Below are positions 36,187 to 43,454 of a DNA stretch of 64,000 nucleotides, piece by piece. The stretch covers positions 1-64,000 of the forward strand of contig JBARAD010000105.1 in assembly GCA_049791675.1 (NCBI GenBank), written 5' to 3'. A program made the position numbers and the translations under genes. The notes under the pieces were generated by a model, which made no database searches, was not told where the DNA came from, and worked only from the letters and a program-made list of their open reading frames with translations. Origin of the DNA: Chryseosolibacter sp049791675. GTDB taxonomy: Bacteria; Bacteroidota; Bacteroidia; Cytophagales; Cyclobacteriaceae. Numbering within the stretch: the stretch's first letter is position 1; each line of letters starts with the position of its first letter.

Positions 36187-36541
36187 GAAGGTCGGTGACT
36201 TTTACCTTTTGAATTTCTTCGATTTGGACAATAAATTTAGAAACGTTTTCATCGGCATAAGCGCCATAACCGTCTACGAGGGTGCCTTTGCCGCCGTCAT
36301 TGGTCTCGATGACATAAAGTATGGTATTGTCTCCCGGGTCTGACTGACCTTCAAACCGGTAAAAATTGACGATTCGAACCTGCTCCGGCTTGTAGATCTT
36401 GTTCTTGTCGAAAGTAGCAAGCCCCGCTTCCGTGACCTGGTAGTCTTCCCGGTATCCCTCTTCTTTCATGCGGTTAACACATGAGGTTAAATCCTTCATC
36501 CAGGTGAGTTCTGGCCTGTCCGGTGTTATTGAAGATTTCAT
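36179..36541 (-). CDS. Small soluble protein of a stress-linked family, 120 residues
   Basis: The sequence reads YQVTEAGLATFDKNKIYKP then VRIVNFYRFEG and SDPGDNTILYVIET, a compact alpha/beta protein found in Bacteroidota. Database copies are sometimes labelled phosphoribosylpyrophosphate synthetase, but no PRPP-binding motif or usual length (about 310) is seen here, so I do not accept that name. It overlaps BrkB by 8 bp and is separated from DUF2383 by a strong hairpin. Function unknown. Confidence 0.75.
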   Translation of the reverse strand: MKSSITPDRPELTWMKDLTSCVNRMKEEGYREDYQVTEAGLATFDKNKIYKPEQVRIVNFYRFEGQSDPGDNTILYVIETNDGGKGTLVDGYGAYADENVSKFIVQIEEIQKVKVTDLHA

Positions 36542-36565
36542 GTTTTTAATTTATTTAAGTGTATT

Positions 36566-36585
36566 GCCGGCGAACCATCGCCGGC
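36566..36585. other. Perfect GC-rich hairpin between DUF2383 and the 120-residue gene
   Basis: GCCGGCGA and TCGCCGGC form a perfect 8-bp stem with a 4-base loop. No T-run follows in either direction, so it may be an RNA-processing or attenuation structure between two same-strand genes, or a weak terminator. Confidence 0.55.
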
Positions 36586-36602
36586 ACATTACCTGATTTT
36601 GA

Positions 36603-37070
36603 TTATGATACGGCCTCGTGCATGTCACGATATCTTTTGACCACGTCGTGAGAGCTTTGGATGGCGTTCTTCTGTTCGACGATCAATTGACGTATCTCAG
36701 CAGAAATTTCTGCATCGGATTCCAGCGCCAGATTATAGGCTTTCAATGCCGCGTCCTCGCCAAATTCACAGAGCGCCAATACCGACTTGCGGTCTCTTGC
36801 CGTAATTCCGGATTTGATGTCCATCCAGAGTCTGTACAGCTTACCGGACTGGGTGGAATCCACGGCGGGAGTGCCTCCCAGATTGCGGACTTCAGTTGAC
36901 AGCGCATTGGCGTACTGTACACTGGTGTTGGCCATGTTGGCGAACATTGTTTTCAAATCTATATCAGTAGGCTTCAATTCTTCCACAGCCTTATGGTAAC
37001 CTTCGGTGCGGTCATGGTTAATCCGAATGAGGTCATTTAGAACCTCCACTAAATCTTTATTTGCTTCCAT
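36603..37070 (-). CDS. PA2169-type four-helix-bundle protein (DUF2383)
   Basis: This 155-residue ferritin-like protein begins with NKDLVEVLNDLIRINHDRTEGY, typical of DUF2383. Conserved helices follow with ALCEFGEDAALKAY and the tail IRQLIVEQKNAI. A metal-binding or stress role is proposed for the family but not proven. A TGGCATAGTTTTCATG motif lies on this strand at 37108-37123, 38-53 bp before the start. An outward DUF892 and coiled-coil lipoprotein gene are close by. Confidence 0.88.
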   Translation of the reverse strand: MEANKDLVEVLNDLIRINHDRTEGYHKAVEELKPTDIDLKTMFANMANTSVQYANALSTEVRNLGGTPAVDSTQSGKLYRLWMDIKSGITARDRKSVLALCEFGEDAALKAYNLALESDAEISAEIRQLIVEQKNAIQSSHDVVKRYRDMHEAVS

Positions 37071-37374
37071 ATCTCCTTTTAGTTTAAAAGTGTTTTGCGG
37101 TAGGGAACATGAAAACTATGCCAAGGCAGCCTTTCTGACCCCCGAAAAACGGAATATTTGCGGGCTTGAACCGGCCATTCCGACCACTAACTGCCACAGT
37201 TTGTGGAGTTTGTGCTACAGCCGCTATGGCTCGTTTTGCCGGAAACGCTGATAAACGCTGGAAATCAACGTTGAAATTCCGCTGGCATAACTTTTAAAAC
37301 AGGTAGGGTGAAGGATTCATTTCACGGACGTGAATGAACAAATTAAATGAATCGAGGAGCTAACGGTAATGGTG
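37071..37374. other. Divergent promoter region of DUF2383 and coiled-coil lipoprotein
   Basis: About 300 bp without a gene. It contains TGGCATAGTTTT on the minus strand (37112-37123) and TGGCATAACTTTT on the plus strand (37283-37295), one for each divergent gene. These are candidate promoter elements. Confidence 0.5.
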
Positions 37375-37833
37375 ATGAAAACAGTGTTAAGAATTTTTGC
37401 TTTGGTTATCCTGACAGGTGTAATGGTTTCGCTTTCAAGCTGCACAACGGAGCGCGATCGCGACAATGACAACACGACTGAGGAAGTGACAGTGGATTTT
37501 GAAAAAGAAAGAAATGACCTGCGGGATGAGTTGCGCGAACTTAGAAACGATATTGATCGCGAACTTGAGAAAGTGGATAACAGATTGGACAGGGCTGCTA
37601 AAGACAAAGACGGTGATGATGACCGTGTTGAACTTGAAAAAGCCAATCGCGATCTGACCCAGGAACGTTCACGCCTGGACAAGACACTTGAAGACATAGA
37701 AAACTCCAGTGAAGAAACCTGGGGCGATGTAAAGGTCGCCGCGCGTAACACTTCACAGGATGTAAAGGCAGCCTTCCAGAAAATGGGAAATGAACTGGAG
37801 GCGCTGTTCAAGGATGACGACACTCAAGATTAG
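37375..37833 (+). CDS. Coiled-coil lipoprotein, 152 residues
   Basis: A lipoprotein leader ends at LSSC near residue 22. The mature part is a long charged coiled coil with heptad patterns such as DLRDELRELRNDIDRELEKV, then an ETWGDVKVAARNTSQDVKAAF tail seen in small stress-induced periplasmic proteins. The ATG at 37375 is used; a start two codons earlier is possible. Two terminator hairpins follow. Function unknown; envelope stress is plausible from neighbours. Confidence 0.8.
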   Translation: MKTVLRIFALVILTGVMVSLSSCTTERDRDNDNTTEEVTVDFEKERNDLRDELRELRNDIDRELEKVDNRLDRAAKDKDGDDDRVELEKANRDLTQERSRLDKTLEDIENSSEETWGDVKVAARNTSQDVKAAFQKMGNELEALFKDDDTQD

Positions 37834-37870
37834 TTGTTCTATAGTCAGGTTTTAGCTAGTGGGGTTTAAA

Positions 37871-37905
37871 AGTCGTTACCATTCCTGGTAGCGGCTTTTT
37901 TTTTA
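37871..37905 (+). terminator. Intrinsic terminator after the coiled-coil lipoprotein
   Basis: AGTCGTTACC (37871-37880) pairs with GGTAGCGGCT (37887-37896), allowing G-T pairs, around a 6-base loop, followed by a run of nine T. Confidence 0.8.
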
Positions 37906-37941
37906 TTCCTCTCGTAAGAGGCCATCATGTTACTGAAAATA

Positions 37942-37973
37942 AAAAAAGGTCGGCATTGACGCTGACCTTTTTT
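37942..37973. terminator. Bidirectional terminator between lipoprotein and DUF892
   Basis: AAAAAAGGTC and GACCTTTTTT flank a short inner stem, giving about 14 bp with A-runs on one side and T-runs on the other. It can serve the plus-strand lipoprotein as a backup and the minus-strand DUF892 gene ending at 37993. Confidence 0.8.
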
Positions 37974-37992
37974 ATTGACATTTCAGTGGCGG

Positions 37993-38562
37993 CTATTCTT
38001 CCATTTCCTGACTGGCAGACTGGTTGATGTTGGCCTCAGCCAGCTGTGTCAGCAGCTCATCGGTCTCCTTTTCTTCATCCAAAGTCTGACCGAGAAGGTC
38101 CTTTATTTCATTTCTGCCCAGGGTTTTGGCCAACGTGGCGAGGCCTCCGTAAGTGGCAATCTCATAATGCTCGACTTTCTGCGCAGCAATAATCAGGGCC
38201 ACATCGCGGGTTGACGTACCTTCCTCCGTATCTTCAATGACGGACTCCGCTTCTTTCACCAGTCCCTCCATCGCATCGCATTTTTTGCCGCGTGCTTTCT
38301 CACCGAGCATTTCGAATACCTCTTCAAGGCGCGCCACCTGCTCCTGGGTTACGGCAAGGTGTTCTGCAAATGCTTTGGCAAGTTCCTCCGAAGAAGCAGC
38401 TTTTTCCATTTTTGGCAAAGCTTTCACCAGGTGTTTCTCCGCCCAGTAAATATCCCGTAACTCGTCGATGAACAACTCCAGAAGCATGGAGTTATTTTCT
38501 TCCTGGGTATAGGCCGGTGTTTGCTTTTTACTACCTGCACTTTTTTTACCTGTCTTTTCCAT
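37993..38562 (-). CDS. Ferritin-like DUF892 family protein (YciE/YciF-like)
   Basis: This 189-residue protein carries the DUF892 fold from about residue 25: MLLELFIDELRDIYWAEKHL, then EHLAVTQEQVARLEEVF, and the late KVEHYEIATYGGL motif with metal-ligand Glu and His. YciE/YciF proteins are stress-induced ferritin-like proteins. The first 20 residues are Lys-rich and the last 15 acidic. It ends at a bidirectional terminator. The 450 bp upstream to kdsB hold no gene. Confidence 0.9.
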   Translation of the reverse strand: MEKTGKKSAGSKKQTPAYTQEENNSMLLELFIDELRDIYWAEKHLVKALPKMEKAASSEELAKAFAEHLAVTQEQVARLEEVFEMLGEKARGKKCDAMEGLVKEAESVIEDTEEGTSTRDVALIIAAQKVEHYEIATYGGLATLAKTLGRNEIKDLLGQTLDEEKETDELLTQLAEANINQSASQEMEE

Positions 38563-39011
38563 AGTTTATTGATTTAAGTTGTTGTTTAACTGAGGCCCTT
38601 GCCTTCAAATAGGATTTTGTGTTTCCGGGTAAGCCGGATTTCGGTGTGACATGTTCATAATGCTGCTCTACCCTTCCCCTCGCCGCATTTATTGAGATGG
38701 GCTCCAGACCTACTGAAACCGCTTTTTGAATGCATAGCCAGGGTGTTGCGAAAAAAGGTTGTGCCATTCATTGCGCGTCTTACTGCGCGGTTGGAGTGTA
38801 TGGATTTACGTGTTGTGTCCGTTATTTTCCTCATTGAAATGCCTTCATCCGATACTTTCCCGGCGAAAATTCAGGTGTGATCTTCTCAAAATCATGCGAT
38901 TGAAAGCACCTTTTTGACACGAAGTCTTTTTGAAAACCCGGTATACACGTGTTTGTTATTCTGGTAATTTACACGCTACTTGCCCGGATAAAGGCCAGCT
39001 GAAGTGATCGT
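38563..39011. other. Intergenic region between DUF892 and kdsB
   Basis: About 450 bp between divergent genes. Open frames of 60-75 codons exist on both strands but their composition is not protein-like and none is recognised. The region should hold two promoters; I see no clear consensus sites. Confidence 0.5.
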
Positions 39012-39749
39012 ATGAAAACAATTGTCGGAATCATTCCTGCAAGGTTCGCCTCCTCCAGGTTTCCCGGAAAGCCCCTCATAGACATCGCGGGGAAAAGCAT
39101 GATTGAACGGGTATATGCGCAGGCAAAAAAATCCGGAGGACTCTCTGAGGTCATTGTTGCTACAGACCACCCGGCAATTGAAGAAAAGGTCAGAAGTTTT
39201 GGTGGCACGGTGTGCCTGACTTCGCCTGACCATCCCAGCGGAACGGATCGCTGTGCAGAAGTACTCGCTAAAATGGAAATATCCTGCGATGCCGTCCTGA
39301 ATATTCAGGGCGACGAACCTTTTATCGACCCGCGGCAGATCGATCTCGTATGCTCCTGCTTTGATGATGCGAGAACGGACCTGGCAACCCTCATCAAGAA
39401 AATTGTATCAGCGGATGTGTTATTCAATCCGAATTCACCGAAGGTCATCGTTGACCAGCAACAGTTTGCCATCTATTTCAGCCGCCATCCCATTCCTTAC
39501 ATTCGCGGCTTTGAACAGGAGCAATGGCTCGCCAGACACACGTTTTACCAGCACATTGGCATTTACGGGTATCGCCCACACATCCTGCAACAGATTACCC
39601 GTCTCCCCCCCTCTTCTCTCGAGAAGGCCGAGTCCCTTGAACAATTGCGCTGGGTTGAAAATGGATTCAAAATAAAAACAGCCATCACCCCCTTTGAAAC
39701 CATTGCCATTGATACGCCGGAAGACCTGGAAAGGGTGCTGGGGAAATAA
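39012..39749 (+). CDS. kdsB: 3-deoxy-manno-octulosonate cytidylyltransferase
   Basis: This 245-residue enzyme activates KDO with CTP to CMP-KDO for lipopolysaccharide core synthesis. The N-terminal nucleotide-binding motif is IPARFASSRFPGKPL, followed by SGTDRCAEV and NIQGDEPF, all signatures of KdsB. Length is standard. It stands alone between a divergent stress gene and a convergent hydrolase, without other LPS genes. Confidence 0.95.
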   Translation: MKTIVGIIPARFASSRFPGKPLIDIAGKSMIERVYAQAKKSGGLSEVIVATDHPAIEEKVRSFGGTVCLTSPDHPSGTDRCAEVLAKMEISCDAVLNIQGDEPFIDPRQIDLVCSCFDDARTDLATLIKKIVSADVLFNPNSPKVIVDQQQFAIYFSRHPIPYIRGFEQEQWLARHTFYQHIGIYGYRPHILQQITRLPPSSLEKAESLEQLRWVENGFKIKTAITPFETIAIDTPEDLERVLGK

Positions 39750-39786
39750 GCGATCGTGTAACCCCCACAGAGCGGGGGTGAGGAAT

Positions 39787-40815
39787 TCATGGAGAAGATC
39801 GGCTTACGGCAAGCTTCCCGGATCTTTCCATGTGCAATGTACCGCGCGCAAACTTTTCGATCTCCGAATAGACGCCTTCAACATCGCCTGAACTCAGCGG
39901 CGACCCCAGCACATGCGCGCCTGCATCAGGCATCGCTTTCGCTACTTTCAGCGAATCAGGGGTGGCGAGCTGTTGATGCATCTCCAGCATGGCGCTGACC
40001 TTTACTTCAGGATCCTGCTCGTCCTCGTTCCTGTAATAATACAAGGTAAGCGATGGCTGCGTGACGGATGCGAAGGTTTTTCGCGTCATGGTTGACTCTA
40101 CGAGTTCCTGTAACTGCACTACCGACTCAAGACGGTATTTCCGGTTCCAGTATTTTGACTTTTCTTCGCTGGCCCCTGTTTCATTGTATTTCCCGCCCTT
40201 TACCATTCTCGCAATCTGCAGGCCCCACGGATCGTTCAACAGGAAGGCGGCCGGGTTATTGATGGCAATGTTGGGCGACATGCTGATCAGCGCATGGACA
40301 TCTTCCGGAAATTTTGCGGCAAGCATGAGCGCAAGCGTTCCTCCGGTGGAGGTGCTCATCAGGATCACTTTGTCTCCCAGTTTCTTTCCGATCGCCAGCG
40401 CCTCCCGCGCGCTGTCCCACACACGGTCAGCAGTGAAATACAGTAACGACTCCGTTGTGTCGATGCCGTGATCGGATAAGCGCGTGAGAAACAGGTTACA
40501 CCCGAAATTTTCCGCAAAGCGCCGATGCACCGGGTCGCCTTCCTCCTGGCTGGCGGAGAAACCGTGCAGGTAAACTACCGCGTATTCGGTTTTTTCCCGG
40601 GTACTGTCATGCCACACGATCCGGGCCTCGTTGTCCGGCTTGATCCTGTACGACATTTCCTTTTTCCTGACATAGTCCACAAGCGCTGCGGGAGCATCCG
40701 GAATACCCGGAAGGATGTCCTCATAGCTTGGAGGCACCGGCGCGGGTCCGAGAAAATAAAGCGCGATAATGACAACAAAGGGAAACGTGATGCTGATCCA
40801 CCGCCGGGTTTTCAT
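39787..40815 (-). CDS. Alpha/beta hydrolase, membrane-anchored
   Basis: This 342-residue protein has an N-terminal hydrophobic anchor or uncleaved signal (about 7-25) and an alpha/beta hydrolase fold. The oxyanion region is YLHGFSASQ, the nucleophile Ser lies in MSTSTGGT near residue 155, and the catalytic His is in DAGAHVLGS near residue 305. Such proteins are esterases or lipases; the substrate is unknown. It is separated from the upstream lipoprotein gene by a terminator, so it has its own promoter near 40816-40893. Confidence 0.85.
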   Translation of the reverse strand: MKTRRWISITFPFVVIIALYFLGPAPVPPSYEDILPGIPDAPAALVDYVRKKEMSYRIKPDNEARIVWHDSTREKTEYAVVYLHGFSASQEEGDPVHRRFAENFGCNLFLTRLSDHGIDTTESLLYFTADRVWDSAREALAIGKKLGDKVILMSTSTGGTLALMLAAKFPEDVHALISMSPNIAINNPAAFLLNDPWGLQIARMVKGGKYNETGASEEKSKYWNRKYRLESVVQLQELVESTMTRKTFASVTQPSLTLYYYRNEDEQDPEVKVSAMLEMHQQLATPDSLKVAKAMPDAGAHVLGSPLSSGDVEGVYSEIEKFARGTLHMERSGKLAVSRSSP

Positions 40816-40893
40816 AAGAAATTGTTTCAGGCGGATAAGTTAAGTATAAAGGAGCATTTATCCTTTTCCGGAAAAAACAGTCTGCAACGTCAT

Positions 40894-40922
40894 AAAAAAA
40901 CCTCCGCCCTTTCGGGCGGAGG
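40894..40922 (-). terminator. Intrinsic terminator of the susC-susD-lipoprotein operon
   Basis: On the minus strand CCTCCGCCC pairs with GGGCGGAGG in a 9-bp GC-rich stem with a short loop, followed by seven T. It lies 22 bp after the lipoprotein stop. Confidence 0.9.
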
Positions 40923-40943
40923 TGATGAGGGGCTGGACTGAAA

Positions 40944-41795
40944 TCATTTGGGTGTGGCTTTAAACACGGTCTTGATACCCGCCAGACCGCAACAACTCGG
41001 CGCTATGTATTCAATATCGAAAGTAATCTCCCCCGATACCGGGTCAATAACAGTTCCCGCATTGAACCTGATGACAATCTGGGTACCATAATCAACCGAC
41101 TCCGGATCAGCAATCAGATTGCCGCAGATATCCGTAAACCTGTACTTGACAGGAAAACCGAAAATACTCATGGTCGCATCTGACAATTCATAGTACCCGG
41201 GAGCGATGGTAGCGATGGTTTGACCCGGTTCAGAAGTGGCCTCTCCATTATCTCCCGAAATCAACGTCAGATCGTATGTGCCGTTCAGGGCGGAAGCACA
41301 GGCAACATTGTACGTAACAAAAACGGGATCGTTGGCAACAACACTTGGGCTATACCCGCCATCCAAATAACGGCCATCCGCCAATAAAACATTTCCCCCT
41401 ACCACAAAAGAATCGCCCAGGCTCAAAGTATCCCTGGTCAGGAATTCCTGAGGGAAAAGGCTGATCAATTGGTCAATAGAAAGGTTGACGGTTTGCGGAA
41501 AACTGTTTACCGTACTTTGGGTAACCGTCTGGGATGTACCCGTTTCACTGTTGTTAAATGTGATCAATACGTCGATGCTGGAAACAGCTTCCGTTCCCAG
41601 GCGATCGACATCAAAGGAAAGTGTGGTCGCATCCAGATCCTGAAAATTGATAAACCCGGTATCGGTATCCTTTTGCAAAAAGACCGGTACGGAACTTCGT
41701 GTAAAATCGGGAATCGGATACTTCTCTTCATCTTCACATGCACCGATGAAAAGCGCCAGCAGACTGAACGCTATATATCTTATTTGATTTTTCAT
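40944..41795 (-). CDS. Hypothetical outer-surface lipoprotein in the sus operon
   Basis: This 283-residue lipoprotein has lipobox FIGAC followed by acidic EDEEKYP, which fits the surface-export signal of Bacteroidota lipoproteins. The mature part is beta-rich and may contain an immunoglobulin-like fold. Four Cys occur in the second half, among them the pair in PSCCGLAG. It occupies the position where SusE/SusF-type binding proteins occur, 27 bp after susD. I do not recognise the family. It is probably a glycan-, peptide- or ligand-binding accessory of the SusCD complex. Confidence 0.8.
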   Translation of the reverse strand: MKNQIRYIAFSLLALFIGACEDEEKYPIPDFTRSSVPVFLQKDTDTGFINFQDLDATTLSFDVDRLGTEAVSSIDVLITFNNSETGTSQTVTQSTVNSFPQTVNLSIDQLISLFPQEFLTRDTLSLGDSFVVGGNVLLADGRYLDGGYSPSVVANDPVFVTYNVACASALNGTYDLTLISGDNGEATSEPGQTIATIAPGYYELSDATMSIFGFPVKYRFTDICGNLIADPESVDYGTQIVIRFNAGTVIDPVSGEITFDIEYIAPSCCGLAGIKTVFKATPK

Positions 41796-41822
41796 TTTTC
41801 GTAAATTTTAGTTGGTCATTCA

Positions 41823-43439
41823 TCAGTTAGGATCCCAGAAGATGCGATCGGTCGTAACGTTTTTCTGCTCTGGCGCATTCTGATTCAGGTTCAGGGATGA
41901 CGGTACGTTATAGGCCAGCGACACCGGATAGCCCCGACTCGTCACTGTATAGGGCAACGGATCGCTGTTGGGATCAAACATGATCGGGAAGCCTGTCCTG
42001 CGATAATCGGTATACGCATCCAGTGCGAACCCGAAACTGGCAATCCATTTTTCCGTCATGATCAATTCCAGTTTGCCGGTGTTGTCGGCGGCGTCATACT
42101 GCGCCATCACTGCATCCACATATGCGGTGATGTCAGCATCTTCGATCAGGGGAGCATCCGTTTCTTCGGCAATGCTGTTCACCTTATTAAAAGACGCCAT
42201 CATGGCTGCTTCAAAAAGAGCGCCTGCGTCCCCGGCCACACCGGGTTCCGTAAGCACCAGTTCCGCCTGGGTATACAATGAACTGAAATGGGTCAGTAAC
42301 CGCTGGGCAACATCGCCCGGTCCTGAGACGGCGCCCGAGAGATTAACTTCGCCTCCCAGTCCATCATCATATCTGCCGCCTATCGGATATAGACCAAGTA
42401 CCGTCTGTGATCTGTCTTGCTGAAATCCCTGATTGATGCCCTGAGAGGAAAACCATATGGAAACAAACCCATTGTCATCGATGTACTCAGTTGGATTCTG
42501 CGCGTCAGCGGGGTCCGTCAGCTGATTGAACCAGTAGTAGGGCACCCGTGGGTCAACGATCCCTGCCAGCACATCATTCAGGGTACTTTGTCCGGTCATG
42601 ATCTCATAAAAATACGGGCTGATGTAAGAGAGCCTGTTGCCCGGCGTGTACTCCAGTACGAACGCAGGATTGCGGTCATCCGGAGCGACGGAAGTTCCAT
42701 AGGCCAGTTCAAAGTCCTCTCCTTCTGCCATGAGATCGCCTTCGGTCAGCAACGCATTTACTTCCGCCGCGACATCGTCCACAAGACGTATCTGATTATA
42801 CATTTTCAGTTTCAGCGTCTTGGCAAATCTGATCCATCTTCCGGCGTCACCTTCATAAATCAGATCGGCATCGGCAGGGTCTGCGCCTTCTTCCGTCTCC
42901 AGATCCGCAATACCGGCGTCGATCATCGTGAACAGTTGCGGATAGATCGTCGCATCATCATCGAAGTGGGGAAACTGTATTTCCGCGTTTCTGAGCGCCT
43001 CGGAAAATGGAATGTCACCCCACATATCAACCATCATGCTGTAGGAGTACGCTGTCAGGATCTTTGCAATCCCCACATGCTGGAGGTTATTCTCCTCAGT
43101 ACCCTGATCAATGATCACCTTGAAATCCTGCAATGCGTTGGAGTACAGATTTTGCCACGCCGTCTGAATCTGAAAGTCCTCACCCGAAACATTGTAACTA
43201 TCGACACTCCCGCGCTGCACGGTCTGATGAACGAGTATGGAGGCAGGTGTCGAAAGTCCGGGACTTCCAATACCGAATGAATTGACCATCGCCACCTCTC
43301 CCGCCGTAAGCAGCTGGTTGACGGTGACTTTAGCCGGAAGGTTTGGATCGACGTTTATGTCGAGAAAATCTTCGCATCCTGAGGCAAAGGCAATGATCGT
43401 TGCCAGCCCCGATATCTTTATAAGTTTACTGAATTGCAT
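41823..43439 (-). CDS. SusD/RagB-like nutrient-binding lipoprotein
   Basis: This 538-residue outer-membrane lipoprotein has a leader ending in FASGC and EDFLDINVDPN right after it, typical of the SusD-like family 2. It caps the SusC channel and binds substrate. Many helices with TPR-like repeats follow, and the C-terminal part has the EKWIASFGFALDAYTDYRRTG pattern of SusD proteins. It lies 15 bp after susC and 27 bp before the third lipoprotein. The substrate is unknown; no glycoside hydrolase is next to it. Confidence 0.92.
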   Translation of the reverse strand: MQFSKLIKISGLATIIAFASGCEDFLDINVDPNLPAKVTVNQLLTAGEVAMVNSFGIGSPGLSTPASILVHQTVQRGSVDSYNVSGEDFQIQTAWQNLYSNALQDFKVIIDQGTEENNLQHVGIAKILTAYSYSMMVDMWGDIPFSEALRNAEIQFPHFDDDATIYPQLFTMIDAGIADLETEEGADPADADLIYEGDAGRWIRFAKTLKLKMYNQIRLVDDVAAEVNALLTEGDLMAEGEDFELAYGTSVAPDDRNPAFVLEYTPGNRLSYISPYFYEIMTGQSTLNDVLAGIVDPRVPYYWFNQLTDPADAQNPTEYIDDNGFVSIWFSSQGINQGFQQDRSQTVLGLYPIGGRYDDGLGGEVNLSGAVSGPGDVAQRLLTHFSSLYTQAELVLTEPGVAGDAGALFEAAMMASFNKVNSIAEETDAPLIEDADITAYVDAVMAQYDAADNTGKLELIMTEKWIASFGFALDAYTDYRRTGFPIMFDPNSDPLPYTVTSRGYPVSLAYNVPSSLNLNQNAPEQKNVTTDRIFWDPN

Positions 43440-43454
43440 AGTCTTGAAAGTTTT

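Noticed and set aside
35239..36541. BrkB and its neighbour as a virulence locus
   Set aside because: The BrkB name is historical; YihY/BrkB proteins are widespread in free-living bacteria and the context here is stress-related.
38692..38880. 62-codon plus-strand frame before kdsB
   Set aside because: Composition is not protein-like, no family is recognised, and it lies in the promoter region of two divergent genes.
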